Part shown: one piece after another, positions 8,867 through 18,047 of the stretch
How positions within the stretch are numbered: the stretch's first letter is position 1
Layout: each line of letters begins with the position of its first letter
From: Mycolicibacterium nivoides
Lineage (GTDB): Bacteria; Actinomycetota; Actinomycetes; Mycobacteriales; Mycobacteriaceae
Direction: 5' to 3'
Assembly (NCBI RefSeq): GCF_003855255.1
Contig: NZ_CP034072.1
Location: 3,028,627-3,092,626, forward strand
DNA length: 64,000 nucleotides
Made by a program: the position numbers and the translations under genes
The notes under the pieces: generated by a model
Told to the model about the DNA's origin: nothing
Seen by the model: the letters and a program-made list of their open reading frames with translations, nothing else
The model's database searches: none

Positions 8867-9706
8867 ATGGCCAACTTGGATCGTCGAAAAATGATGATGT
8901 TGTCAGGTCTGGGCGTGATGGCGGCGGCACTGCCCGCCCCGCAGGCCCAGGCACTCCCGACCAAGCCCCAGACACCGCCCGTTCCGGCGCCCTCAGCGCC
9001 GCAAGCTGCGACGAACTACGTGTTCGCCGACGAATTCGACGGGGCAGCGGGCTCCGCGCCGAATGCGTCGAAGTGGACCATCGCGAAGGCCCGCGAGACC
9101 ATCAAAGACCCCACCTACTGGGAGCAGCCCGGCCGCATCGGCCAGTACCGCGACGACCGCAAGAACGCGTTCCTCGACGGCAAGGGGAACCTGGTCATCC
9201 GGGCCACCAAGGAAGGCGACGCCTATTACGGCGCCAAGCTGGCCAGCGTGTGGGAGGGCGGTGCCGGCCACACCTGGGAGGCGCGGATCAAGTTCAACTG
9301 CCTGACCGCGGGCGCATGGCCGGCCTTCTGGCTGGGCACCCTGGGCGAGGGTGAGCTCGACATCGTCGAGTGGTACGGCAACGGCAAATGGCCGTCGGCC
9401 ACCACCGTGCACGCCAAGTCCAACGGCGGCGAGTGGGAGACCCACAACATCGCCGTCGACACCGGCTGGCACACCTGGCGTACCCAGTGGGACGCCAACG
9501 GCGCCCGGTTCTGGCAGGACTACACCGAAGGCGCGAAGCCCTACTTCGAGGTTTCGGCGAGCCAGCTCCCCGACTGGCCGTTCAGCCAGCCCGGTTACAC
9601 GATGTTCGTGGTCTTGAACCTCGCGGTCGCGGGCTCTGGCGGAGAAGACCCCAGCGGCGGGACCTACCCTGCCGACATGCTCGTGGATTACGTGCGCGTC
9701 TGGTAG
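8867..9706 (+). CDS. Secreted glycoside hydrolase family 16 (beta-glucanase type)
   Basis: A 279-residue exported enzyme. The N-terminus has a twin-arginine-like signal (DRRKMMMLSG followed by a hydrophobic stretch and AQA), then a proline-rich linker and a GH16 jelly-roll domain from about residue 48. The catalytic signature is ELDIVE: nucleophile E163, helper D165 and acid/base E168. The family cleaves beta-1,3 or mixed-linkage beta-glucans and related polymers, here outside the cell. Aromatic residues typical of a sugar cleft are abundant (TWEARIKFNC, WPAFWLG, WHTWRTQW). It stands alone and ends close to the convergent fadD gene. Confidence 0.9.
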   Translation: MANLDRRKMMMLSGLGVMAAALPAPQAQALPTKPQTPPVPAPSAPQAATNYVFADEFDGAAGSAPNASKWTIAKARETIKDPTYWEQPGRIGQYRDDRKNAFLDGKGNLVIRATKEGDAYYGAKLASVWEGGAGHTWEARIKFNCLTAGAWPAFWLGTLGEGELDIVEWYGNGKWPSATTVHAKSNGGEWETHNIAVDTGWHTWRTQWDANGARFWQDYTEGAKPYFEVSASQLPDWPFSQPGYTMFVVLNLAVAGSGGEDPSGGTYPADMLVDYVRVW

Positions 9707-9717
9707 CCGGCCTCCGG

Positions 9718-11379
9718 TCAGGTATCGACCTTCATCTCGACCAACACCCGGCGCAGCAGCTTGCCGGTGGCGTTCCTGGGTAGTTCGTCGATGAACACGA
9801 CGTCGCGGGGCACCTTGTGGCGCGCCAGGTTCTCTTTGACGTGCTGCTTGATGTCTGCGGGGTCCTGCGCCGCACCGGGCTCGGAAACAATGAAGGCGCG
9901 CAACCGCTTTCCGAACTCGACGTCGTCGACACCCACGACAGCCACCTCGGCGACGTCGGCGCGTTGCTCCAACAGGTTCTCCACTTCCTGCGGGAAGACG
10001 TTCTCACCGCCGGAGACGATCATGTCGTCGTCGCGCCCCTCGACGAACAGCAGCCCGTCGTCGTCGAAGTGGCCCATGTCGCCGCTGGACATGTAGCCGT
10101 CGATGATCTGCTTGTTGCGGCCATCGGTGTAGCCCTGGAACGGCGCGCCGTTGCGGACGAAGATTCGACCGCGACGGTTGCGGCCCTCAATGCGCTGGTC
10201 GTTCTCGTCGTAGAGCACCACCTCGCAGGTGACCGGCGCGCGGCCCGCGGTGCCGGGTGCGGCGCGGAGCTCGGCAGGGGTGGCGACGGAGGCGATGGCG
10301 CACTCGGTCGAGCCGTACATGTTGTAGAGAACATCGCCGAACGTGTCCTGCACCCGCGTGGACAGCTCAGGGCTCAGGGCCGACCCGGCGATCAGGATCA
10401 CCTTCAGCGACGACGTGTCGTACCGGGCGATGACGTCGGGGCCGAGTTCGACCATCCGGTGCAGCATCGTCGGGACCGCCACCAGCATGTCGGCCCGGTG
10501 TTCGGCGATGAGTTTCAGTGTGCCCTCGGCATTGAACCGCCTGGCAGTCACGATCTTGTTGCCCAATGCCGCGCCGACCCCGTAAGTGGCCCACCCCGTG
10601 CTGTGGAAGATCGGTGAGACGATGACCATGGTTCCCTTGCGGGGGAATGGAATTCGGTCGATTATCTGCGCCGTCGCCAGTGGAGACACCGCACCGCGCG
10701 GCGCCCCCTTGGGTAGGCCGGTCGTACCGCTGGTCAGGATGACCGAGCCGCCGACCTTCGCTGGCGGGGGAAGTGGCGCAGTGGAATTCGTGGTGACGAT
10801 GGCATCGAGCGTCTGCGCTCCCGCGGGTAGCTCGGCGCCGTCATCCACCCAGGTGAGCACGCGGGGCAGATCGGCGGGCAACGCGTCGAGCAGACCGAGG
10901 AACTCACTGTCGTGCAGCATCACGTCGACCTTCTCGCGGTCGCAGACCTGAGCGAACTGAGGTTTGGCGAACCCGGTGTTCATCAGCACCATCCGGGCGC
11001 CGAGCTTGCCACACGCGGCCATCGCGAGAGCCAGACCGCGGTGGTCGCGGCACAGCACGCCGACGACCGATCCCGCCGTGACGCCGAGAGACTGCAGGCC
11101 ACGCGCCAATGCCCACGATTGATCGTCGACCTGCTGATACGTCAACTGCCCGCGCTCATCGACGATCGCCGGCAAGGTCGGATACCTGTGGCCACCCTGG
11201 ATCGCCATCGTCGCCTGAGGTCCGTAAACGGGCGCGAGTTTCGCAGCCCGAACCGTCGACTTCAGATCTTTCAGGTCGATGATGCCGGTGTCGGTGAGCC
11301 GCTTGACCGCGTGCACCGACTCGGTCACTTGTTGCAGGGTGCGTCGAATACCGGTCAGTCCAGCCGCCATGCGGCCCAT
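9718..11379 (-). CDS. FadD-type fatty acyl-CoA/AMP ligase
   Basis: A 553-residue member of the ANL adenylating superfamily. The P-loop-like AMP-binding motif is TSGTTGLPKG, the aromatic adenine-binding motif is YNMYGSTE, the hinge region is SGDMGHFDDDGLLFVEGRDDDMI, and the catalytic lysine lies in PRNATGKLLRRVL near the C-terminus. It should activate a fatty acid or aromatic acid to its acyl-adenylate and CoA ester. The length and the N-terminal LTDTGIIDLKDL segment resemble the mycobacterial FadD12-like group, but the substrate cannot be read from sequence. Start ATG 11379 or ATG 11370. It stands alone. Confidence 0.88.
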   Translation of the reverse strand: MGRMAAGLTGIRRTLQQVTESVHAVKRLTDTGIIDLKDLKSTVRAAKLAPVYGPQATMAIQGGHRYPTLPAIVDERGQLTYQQVDDQSWALARGLQSLGVTAGSVVGVLCRDHRGLALAMAACGKLGARMVLMNTGFAKPQFAQVCDREKVDVMLHDSEFLGLLDALPADLPRVLTWVDDGAELPAGAQTLDAIVTTNSTAPLPPPAKVGGSVILTSGTTGLPKGAPRGAVSPLATAQIIDRIPFPRKGTMVIVSPIFHSTGWATYGVGAALGNKIVTARRFNAEGTLKLIAEHRADMLVAVPTMLHRMVELGPDVIARYDTSSLKVILIAGSALSPELSTRVQDTFGDVLYNMYGSTECAIASVATPAELRAAPGTAGRAPVTCEVVLYDENDQRIEGRNRRGRIFVRNGAPFQGYTDGRNKQIIDGYMSSGDMGHFDDDGLLFVEGRDDDMIVSGGENVFPQEVENLLEQRADVAEVAVVGVDDVEFGKRLRAFIVSEPGAAQDPADIKQHVKENLARHKVPRDVVFIDELPRNATGKLLRRVLVEMKVDT

Positions 11380-11420
11380 TGTGTCGTCTGGACCGACAGC
11401 TCAGCGGGATATTGCGCGGA

Positions 11421-11488
11421 TCGGCTACAGCCGGCCCGCGGCATAGGCCGCCGGTCGGCTACAGCCGGCCCGCAGCATAGGCCGCCGC
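11421..11488. repeat. 34-bp tandem duplication at the end of a cutinase pseudogene
   Basis: Positions 11421-11454 and 11455-11488 are two adjacent copies of a 34-base unit that begins TCGGCTACAGCCGGCCCGC. They differ at two positions. Each copy encodes, on the minus strand, the last residues of a cutinase (AAYAAGRL-stop). Because 34 is not a multiple of three, the copies lie in different frames. Confidence 0.9.
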
Positions 11489-11790
11489 ATCCTCGACCCG
11501 CCCGGTCTGGATGTAGGCGTTGTGTGCGCGCATATCCAGCCACCTTCAAAACAGATCGGATCGTCCGGCACACACATGTCGATCATCTTTCCAGCGTAGA
11601 GCGGGCCGATCGCGGGAAGCGGGCCAGGCGACAGGACTTCGGCGAAAAGCGTTCTGGGACCGCCGAAGTCGGCCACCGCCGCGACGTGGCCACTGATCTC
11701 AGGCGGGAGATCCGCGCTGGCCATATCGATGGCGGCACCCAGCGAGCGCCCGCCGATCCTCGAACGGAGCGAATCGACGAACGAGATGGA
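11459..11790 (-). pseudogene. Cutinase-family esterase, degraded
   Basis: Remnant of a secreted cutinase. Recognisable pieces are FVDSLRSRIGGRSLG, GHVAAVADFGGPRT and PDDPICFEGGW, followed in another frame by MRAHNAYIQTGRVEDAAAYAAGRL-stop (written here in two overlapping parts: MRAHNAYIQTG and RVEDAAAYAAGRL). A single-base deletion turned the expected GAT after GGW into AT, shifting the frame. About 60 residues are missing between GGRSLG and AAIDM, including the catalytic serine of the GYSQG motif, and the signal peptide and VVFARGT region are gone. A 34-base tandem duplication follows. It cannot make an active enzyme. An intact paralogue lies at 28256-28888. Confidence 0.85.
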
Positions 11791-11953
11791 CCGGCTCTGA
11801 AGCTCTTCGGGCTCGGAAACGTATAGATGGACACCCCGCGACATCAACGATTCGTAAGTATTCGGTTGGCGCAGGTGCGGTGGCCGGCGGTGGAACATTA
11901 CGTTGGCCTCGACCGGTGTTGGTTGCCGATGGATGTCACACAAGGATCCGAAG

Positions 11954-12154
11954 ATGAGCTGTTCGACCCGCATGAGGAACATCATTGCGTTCTTGAGAGC
12001 CGGCTACCCGGCCGACGCTGCGCCCACCGGGCACATTGCACTACTTGCTCTGTGCCCACGCCGGATCACCGATGCCGAGATCGCCGGCATGGAGCTGCCG
12101 ACACTGGAGCAGATCGCGCTCGTCCGGCAGCGGGTCAACGCCGGGGTCGGCTAG
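11954..12154 (+). CDS. DUF3349-like small protein
   Basis: A 66-residue protein. The segment IIAFLRAGYPADAAPTGHIALLALCPRRITDAEIA follows the pattern of DUF3349 proteins, a short helical actinobacterial family of unknown function in which FLRxGYP and a later LLALLRRxLTDxE motif are typical (only parts are quoted here: FLRAGYP and LLALCPRRITDAEI). The start at ATG 11954 has AAGGA seven bases upstream. Its stop overlaps the convergent kup gene. It sits beside the cutinase relic, so the region may have been rearranged. Confidence 0.6.
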   Translation: MSCSTRMRNIIAFLRAGYPADAAPTGHIALLALCPRRITDAEIAGMELPTLEQIALVRQRVNAGVG

Positions 12155-14112
12155 ACCTCCATACGTGAACCGATGATGACGGTGCGATCCGGAGGCAGGC
12201 TGAAGTACCCTGCCGCATCGGCCGTCACGAGCGAGGTGGCGATGAAAAGACGCTTGCGCCAAGGGACCATGTTGGGTTCGGTTCCCGGGACGAGGTCGAG
12301 GTCGAGGTGCGACAGAAAGTACGATGCCCCGTCGAGATCGATGCCGCCCTCGGTCTCCTCGGCGGGCACCAGCTTGAGCGCGGCCGGAACGTCCGGCCGC
12401 TCCATGTAGCCCGCGTGGATCGTGACGTGCAGGATGCCGTCGTCACGGTAACCGAGGTCGTCCACCGTTATCCGGTTCTCATCAGACACGCGCGGAACGG
12501 GTGCCGTCTCCACCGACGCGATCAGGACATGTTCGTGCACGACGTGGTTGTGTTCGACATTGGCGCGCATGGCCAGCGGCACCGTGTCGTCGCCGCGATT
12601 GAGAAACACTGCCGTTCCGGGTATCCGGGTCAGCGTCGGACGCTGTTGGGCGATGTCGCTGACGAACGGGCGCAGCGGGCCTTCGATCTCGCGGCGGGAG
12701 GCGGTCACCACTGCTCTGCCGCGCTGCCACGTGGTCATGACGACGAAGGCGGCGACGGCGATGACGAGCGGCAGCCAGGCTCCGTGCACGAGTTTCGTGA
12801 GGTTGGCGGCGAAGAACAGCAGGTCGACCGCCAGCAAGGCCCCGCCGCCGAGCACCAGCACCCACAGCGGCCACCGCCACTGCTGCCGGGCCAGGTACAG
12901 GAACAGCACCGTGGTGATGGTGATGGTGCCGACGACCGCCATGCCGAACGCGTAGGCAAGTGCCGCAGAGGATTCGAATGCGAACACCAGCGTGAGCACC
13001 GACAACATGAGCATCCAGTTGATCCACGGCACATAGATCTGGCCGATCGTAGACGCCGAGGTGTGGGTAATACGCAGCCGCGGCAGGTATCCGAGTTGCA
13101 CCGCCTGCGAGACCACCGAGAACGCGCCGGTGATCACCGCCTGCGAAGCGATGACGGTTGCCGCCGTCGCCAACACCACCATCGGGATTTGCGCCCATTC
13201 CGGGGTGAGGAGGAAGAACGGTGCGCTCGACTTCGTCTCGTCGGCCAGGATCAGTGCGCCCTGCCCGAAGTAGTTCAATGTGCAGGCCGGCAACACCAGA
13301 CCCAGCCACCCGATGGTGATGGCGCGCCGCCCGAAATGGCCCATGTCGGCATAGAGCGCCTCCGCGCCGGTCACCGAGAGCACGATCGCGGCGAGCGCGA
13401 AGAAGGCGATGTGAAAGTTCCCTGCCAGGAACGTAATTGCGTACGACGGGGAAAGCGCGGCCAGAATTCCGGGGTTGGCGACGATCCCGGCGACACCGCA
13501 CGCGCCGATCGCGGTGAACCACGCGATCATCACCGGCCCGAAGAACCGGCCGACCACGGCTGTCCCTTGGCGCTGAACGAGAAACAACCCGACGATGATC
13601 ACCGCGGTGATCGGTACCACCCAGGCTTCGAGCCCGGGTTCGACGACCTTCAGTCCCTCGACGGCCGACAGCACCGAAATGGCCGGGGTGATCATCGAGT
13701 CACCGAAGAACAGTGCCGCCCCGAACAATCCGAGTGCGGCCAGCAGCATCGCGGTGCGTCGGCCCCGAGTCCCGCTGCCGCGGCGCAGCAGCGTGATCAA
13801 CGCCATGATGCCGCCCTCACCGTGGTTGTCGGCGCGCATCACAAGAGTGACGTAGGTCAGGGTGACGATCAGCATCACCGACCAGAAGATCAACGAGACG
13901 ACCCCGTAGACGTTGGCGTCGTTCAGCGGCACCGGGTGTGGATCGGCCGGGTTGAACACCGTCTGCACGGTGTAGATGGGGCTGGTGCCGATGTCGCCGA
14001 ACACGACGCCCAACGCGCCGATGACGATCGCGGGGCGCAGCGCGTGGGCGGCGCCGTGTGAAGCACCGGCGGTCGCGGACATGGTGGGCACGAAGGTCGA
14101 CCGTCCTGTCAT
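12151..14112 (-). CDS. kup: KUP/HAK family potassium uptake protein
   Basis: A 653-residue potassium transporter with about twelve N-terminal helices (about 25-460) and a cytosolic C-terminal domain of about 190 residues. Family marks are GVVFGDIGTSPIYT at the first helix, ALFFGDSMITPAISVLSAVEG and LNYFGQGALIL. KUP proteins import K+ by proton symport. The C-terminal soluble part (RIPGTAVFLNR, IHAGYMERPDVP) matches the usual regulatory domain. It is monocistronic, convergent with the DUF3349-like gene (stops overlap), with about 115 bases to the AraC gene. The organism thus has both Kup and Kdp potassium uptake within 40 kb. Confidence 0.95.
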   Translation of the reverse strand: MTGRSTFVPTMSATAGASHGAAHALRPAIVIGALGVVFGDIGTSPIYTVQTVFNPADPHPVPLNDANVYGVVSLIFWSVMLIVTLTYVTLVMRADNHGEGGIMALITLLRRGSGTRGRRTAMLLAALGLFGAALFFGDSMITPAISVLSAVEGLKVVEPGLEAWVVPITAVIIVGLFLVQRQGTAVVGRFFGPVMIAWFTAIGACGVAGIVANPGILAALSPSYAITFLAGNFHIAFFALAAIVLSVTGAEALYADMGHFGRRAITIGWLGLVLPACTLNYFGQGALILADETKSSAPFFLLTPEWAQIPMVVLATAATVIASQAVITGAFSVVSQAVQLGYLPRLRITHTSASTIGQIYVPWINWMLMLSVLTLVFAFESSAALAYAFGMAVVGTITITTVLFLYLARQQWRWPLWVLVLGGGALLAVDLLFFAANLTKLVHGAWLPLVIAVAAFVVMTTWQRGRAVVTASRREIEGPLRPFVSDIAQQRPTLTRIPGTAVFLNRGDDTVPLAMRANVEHNHVVHEHVLIASVETAPVPRVSDENRITVDDLGYRDDGILHVTIHAGYMERPDVPAALKLVPAEETEGGIDLDGASYFLSHLDLDLVPGTEPNMVPWRKRLFIATSLVTADAAGYFSLPPDRTVIIGSRMEV

Positions 14113-14228
14113 GAAGTGGCTGGATTCGGATGCTTCCGCTGATTGTGCATCCAGACCCTGGGATCGTGCTCAGGTATGGGCGCCTCGGTATCCCCGCTCA
14201 CTGCGAGAACGCGGTGTTGGTGCAACGG

Positions 14229-15239
14229 TTAAGCGCCGCTGCGGGTGTGGCGGTACGCGGTGGGGGTGGTGTTGAACCAGCGTTTGCAGGACCGGGTGAG
14301 CACGCTGTGTTCGGAGTAGCCGAGGTGGCTGCATATCTGGTGCAGGCTCAGATCGGTGTCGAACAGCAGCCGGTGGGCGATGTCGCGGCGGGTCTGATCG
14401 AGCAGTTCGGCGAACGTGGTGCCTTCGGCTGCCAGGCGGCGGCGCAGTGTTTTGGGGTGCAGGCCGAACTGGCGCGCGACGACCTCGGCAGTGAGGTTTC
14501 TGGTGGGGAGCATCTGGCGGATGATGCTGCTCACGGTGTCGGCCAGGCCGCGGGTGTCCTGGCCCAGGGTGGTGGACAGGTAGTTCAGCGCGAGTTGGTG
14601 GGCGACGGGATCGTGGGCAAGGGGCCGTTGCAGATCGGTTGCGCGCACGGTGAACCCGGCGATCGGCTCATTGAAGTGCGGTGGGCAGCCAAAATAGCTG
14701 CGGTAGTCGGCTTTGGTGCCCAGCGCCGGGTGGGGCAGGTGTACGGCCACAGGCCGGTAGGTGGTGCCCAGAAACAGATGCAGCGCACGCAGCGTGACAC
14801 CGAGGGCCAGTTCGATCGCCTGTGCTTGCGGGGGTCGCGGGGTGAGCAGGAAATCAAATTCGAACCGGCCCAGCGCAGGATCGGGGTGGGGACTGATGCG
14901 GGTAGCGATACCGGGACTGTAGGCACCCACATAGGTGTCGAGGATGACGAACGCGTCGGTGACGGTGGCCGCGGTGCGGGCCGCGACACCAACCGGGCCC
15001 AGAATGTCGATGCTTTGGCGCAGCGCGAGCCGGCGACCGAAGTCCGCCATGTTGAGGATTACGGCCGCATCCTCGACGGCGGCAATGGCGTTGCGCAGCG
15101 GGATGTAACGATCACGCTGCCCAATGTCACCGGGGTCGAGGTTGGCCAGTTCCAGCATCGCGGCGGGGTCGCCTCCCGAGGCGCTCACGAATGGCAGAAA
15201 CCCGGTCAGTGACGAGCCCCGGACCAACAGCATGTCCAT
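14229..15239 (-). CDS. AraC-family transcriptional regulator
   Basis: A 336-residue regulator. The N-terminal two thirds resemble the arabinose-binding-type sensor domain of the AraC group that includes OruR/Rv1395-like proteins (VRGSSLTGF, MADFGRRLALRQS). The C-terminal HTH pair is RNLTAEVVARQFGLHPKTLRRRL and DTDLSLHQICSHLGYSEHSVLTRSCKRWF, the second carrying the family's signature spacing. The frame is open to TTG 15293, but ATG 15239 gives the family-typical N-terminus (MDMLLVRGSS). It is divergent from the DUF1254 lipoprotein gene with about 160 bases between, so that gene is a likely target. Confidence 0.9.
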   Translation of the reverse strand: MDMLLVRGSSLTGFLPFVSASGGDPAAMLELANLDPGDIGQRDRYIPLRNAIAAVEDAAVILNMADFGRRLALRQSIDILGPVGVAARTAATVTDAFVILDTYVGAYSPGIATRISPHPDPALGRFEFDFLLTPRPPQAQAIELALGVTLRALHLFLGTTYRPVAVHLPHPALGTKADYRSYFGCPPHFNEPIAGFTVRATDLQRPLAHDPVAHQLALNYLSTTLGQDTRGLADTVSSIIRQMLPTRNLTAEVVARQFGLHPKTLRRRLAAEGTTFAELLDQTRRDIAHRLLFDTDLSLHQICSHLGYSEHSVLTRSCKRWFNTTPTAYRHTRSGA

Positions 15240-15400
15240 CACAGTCAAGAAGATGTCCAGAAATGTCAAGACGGCGCGGGCGGTGTGCAGCAAAGATGGT
15301 CGGGGCCCGGTTCACCGCCGACGGTGACATGGGGACGGGCCGGTGGTGTTTTGGCGCGCCCAGTGGTCTGCGCCGAGCGGTTCAGGTGAAGGGGTCCGAA

Positions 15401-16843
15401 TTGAAGGTTTCTGGTTCATGGTGGCGGTGGTCGAGTGTGGTTGCCGCCGTGGCGGTCTCAGCAGCGATGACGGCATGCAGCGGTGGTGACGGATCCGGCA
15501 CGCCTGACACGACCGGCGAGGTCAGCCTGGAGCAGGTCCGCGAAATCGCGAAACAGGCCTACATTTACGGCTTCCCTATGGTGGACAACTACCGGGTGCA
15601 GTACTCCTATTTCGCCGACCAGCAGAATCCGAACTACAAGGGCGCTTGGAACCAGGTCCACAATGTCGCCCGGGTCGCCACCCCCGCTGACACCGCGATC
15701 CAGACGCCCAACTCCGACACGCCCTATTCCTTCATCGGCGCCGACCTGCGGGCCGAGCCGCTGGTGCTCACCATCCCGCCGATCGAGGCCGGCCGTTACT
15801 TCTCCGTGCAGTTCATCGACGCCTACACCTACAACTTCGCCTATGTGGGGAGCCGCGCCACCGGCAACGGCGGCGGCAAATATCTGCTCGCCGGGCCGGG
15901 CTGGCACGGCGAGAAACCTGCCGGCATCACCGAAGTCGTCCAGTCCGACACCGACTTCGCGTTCGTTGCCTACCGCACCCAGCTCTTCAGTCCCGACGAT
16001 CTCGACAACGTCAAAAAGATCCAGGCCGGCTACCAGGTTCAACCCTTGTCGGCGTTCCTGAACCAGCCGCCACCGGCAGCACCACCGGCGATCGACTTCA
16101 TCAAACCTCTTACACCCGACCAAGAGAAGACCTCACCGGAGTTCTTCGACATCCTGAACTTCACCCTGCGCTACGCCCCAATACTGCCGTCGGAGAAGGA
16201 ACTGCGAGCCCGGTTCGCCACCATTGGCATCGGAGGTGAGGCCACCTTCAATCCCGACACGCTGACACCCGATATGCGTACCGCCATCGAGGGCGGAATG
16301 GCCGACGCCTGGGCAGAATTCAACACACTGCAGAAAGACAAGCTCAACACCGGGCAGGTGACCACGGCTGATCTGTTCGGCAGCCCTGAGGAACTCGGCG
16401 ACAACTACTTGTACCGGATGGCCGGCGCAGTGCTCGGGATCTACGGCAACAGCAAGCAGGAAGCGATCTACCCGTACTTCGCCACCGACTCCGACGGGGC
16501 ACCGCTGAACGGGACCAACAACTACACCTACCGGTTCGCGCCCGGACAGCTGCCACCGGTCAAGGCGTTCTGGTCGCTGACCATGTATCGGCTGCCCGAA
16601 ATCCTGCTGGTGGCCAACCCGATCAACCGGTACCTGATCAACTCGGCGATGCTGCCCAACCTCAAAGCCGACCCCGACGGCGGCTACACCCTCTACATCC
16701 AGCACACATCACCCGGCCCGGACAAGGAATCCAACTGGCTGCCCGCACCCCAAGGTCCGTTCAGCCTCGTCGAGCGGTTGTACTGGCCCGAAGAGGCCGC
16801 GCTCAACGGCACCTGGCAGGCACCCAAACCGCAGAAGACGTAG
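15401..16843 (+). CDS. DUF1254/DUF1214 lipoprotein
   Basis: An exported protein of about 480 residues. The N-terminus has a basic start, a hydrophobic segment and a lipobox ending MTAC, so it should be lipid-anchored to the outer face of the membrane. The DUF1254 domain (TPNSDTPYSFIGADLRAEPL, GRYFSVQFIDAYTYNFAYVG) is followed by DUF1214 (FWSLTMYRLPEILLVANP, YTLYIQHTSPGPD). The function of this family is unknown; it is common in mycobacteria and occurs near oxidative metabolism genes. I chose TTG 15401 because AAGGGG lies six bases upstream; GTG 15386 is an alternative. It is divergent from an AraC regulator that probably controls it. Confidence 0.85.
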   Translation: MKVSGSWWRWSSVVAAVAVSAAMTACSGGDGSGTPDTTGEVSLEQVREIAKQAYIYGFPMVDNYRVQYSYFADQQNPNYKGAWNQVHNVARVATPADTAIQTPNSDTPYSFIGADLRAEPLVLTIPPIEAGRYFSVQFIDAYTYNFAYVGSRATGNGGGKYLLAGPGWHGEKPAGITEVVQSDTDFAFVAYRTQLFSPDDLDNVKKIQAGYQVQPLSAFLNQPPPAAPPAIDFIKPLTPDQEKTSPEFFDILNFTLRYAPILPSEKELRARFATIGIGGEATFNPDTLTPDMRTAIEGGMADAWAEFNTLQKDKLNTGQVTTADLFGSPEELGDNYLYRMAGAVLGIYGNSKQEAIYPYFATDSDGAPLNGTNNYTYRFAPGQLPPVKAFWSLTMYRLPEILLVANPINRYLINSAMLPNLKADPDGGYTLYIQHTSPGPDKESNWLPAPQGPFSLVERLYWPEEAALNGTWQAPKPQKT

Positions 16844-16853
16844 AACCGGGCCG

Positions 16854-18002
16854 CTACGGCGCAGCCTGAGGCGTCACCAGGAATTTCTCGCCGGTGGCCT
16901 TCTTCAGGTAGCTGTTGAACGCGTCGGGCTTCAGCAGGCCGGCCAGTGAGACCTCCTGGGTGTAGGTGCTCGCGAACGTCGTGGTGAGCTCCGCGGCGAC
17001 GCGGGCGCGCAGCCTCGCGATGGTCTCCGGGCCCGCACCGGCGAGAAATGGCGTCAGCAGCCAGCCGCCCACACCCCAGGCCATACCGAAATTTCTGGTG
17101 AGGACGGTGGGGCTGGTGTCGAGGCTGCCGTAGATGTACACCTGCTTGTGCACGGACGACCCGTATCGGGAGTATTGCGCAGCGGTCGCGCTGGCCGCCT
17201 GCTCCATGCCGTTGAGGATCTGGCTGGCCAACGTGCCACCGCCGGTGGCGTCGAACGCCAGCGTCGCCGACGTCGCTTTGAGCGCCTCGACGAGATCGGC
17301 CTCGAACGACGGGGACGCCGAGTTGCAGACGTGGACCGCCCCCAGCCCACGCAGTATCTCTTCCTGTTCGGCCTTGCGGACGATGTTGACCAGCGGTACC
17401 CCATCGGCGAGGCACGCCTTGACGAGCATCTGGCCCAGATTCGACGCCGCCGCCGTGTGCACCAGAGCCGAATGTTCTTCGCGGCGCATGGTTTCCAACA
17501 TCCCCAGCGCCGTCAGCGGGTTGACGAACGACGATGCGCCTTCCTTCGCCGTGGCGCCGTCGGGCAGCACCAGGCACGCCGCCGCATTGACCACGCGGTA
17601 CTGCGAGTACATCGCGCCGCCTGCGATCCCGACCGTCTTGCCGAGCAGCGCCTGCGCCGCCGGCGACGACCCCGCCGCCACCACGGTGCCCGCGCCCTCG
17701 TTGCCGACCGGAAGCGAGGCTCCGATGCGGGCCGACAGACCGGCCAGCGCCCCTTCCCGCAGCGGTGCGGTGACCACGGGACGTTCCGGCGTGCCCGTGA
17801 CCGTCGCTGCCGACATGTCGGCGACGCTGGGAATCAGCAGGCCCAGGTCCGACGGGTTGACCGGCGATGCTTCGACCCGGACCACGACTTCATCGGCCGC
17901 CGGGGTCGGAACCTCGACCTCGTGCAGCGACAACTCGAGCTTGCCGTCCTCTGTCACCAGCGACCGCAATTCCAGAGCGGTCTTGGGTAGTGCCTCAGTC
18001 AT
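16854..18002 (-). CDS. Zinc-independent MDR-type quinone oxidoreductase/dehydrogenase
   Basis: A 382-residue medium-chain dehydrogenase/reductase. The N-terminal GroES-like domain includes VVVRVEASPVNPSDLGLL, and the Rossmann domain follows (HTAAASNLGQMLVKACLADGVPLVNIVRKAEQEE, quoted in part: AAASNLGQMLVKACLADG). The cysteines and histidines of zinc ADHs are not apparent, which fits quinone-oxidoreductase-like members that reduce quinones or enones with NADPH. It converges with the DUF1254 gene, whose stop is only about ten bases away. ATG start at 18002. Confidence 0.82.
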   Translation of the reverse strand: MTEALPKTALELRSLVTEDGKLELSLHEVEVPTPAADEVVVRVEASPVNPSDLGLLIPSVADMSAATVTGTPERPVVTAPLREGALAGLSARIGASLPVGNEGAGTVVAAGSSPAAQALLGKTVGIAGGAMYSQYRVVNAAACLVLPDGATAKEGASSFVNPLTALGMLETMRREEHSALVHTAAASNLGQMLVKACLADGVPLVNIVRKAEQEEILRGLGAVHVCNSASPSFEADLVEALKATSATLAFDATGGGTLASQILNGMEQAASATAAQYSRYGSSVHKQVYIYGSLDTSPTVLTRNFGMAWGVGGWLLTPFLAGAGPETIARLRARVAAELTTTFASTYTQEVSLAGLLKPDAFNSYLKKATGEKFLVTPQAAP

Positions 18003-18047
18003 GTCTGAACACTACGTCGCTGGCGGCGGGCTGCGCCCGGTGTTCAC

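Noticed and set aside
12307..14061. 584-codon open frame opposite kup
   Set aside because: It has the His/Arg/Gln-rich composition typical of antisense frames in GC-rich coding DNA, no ribosome binding site and lies fully on a clear KUP gene.
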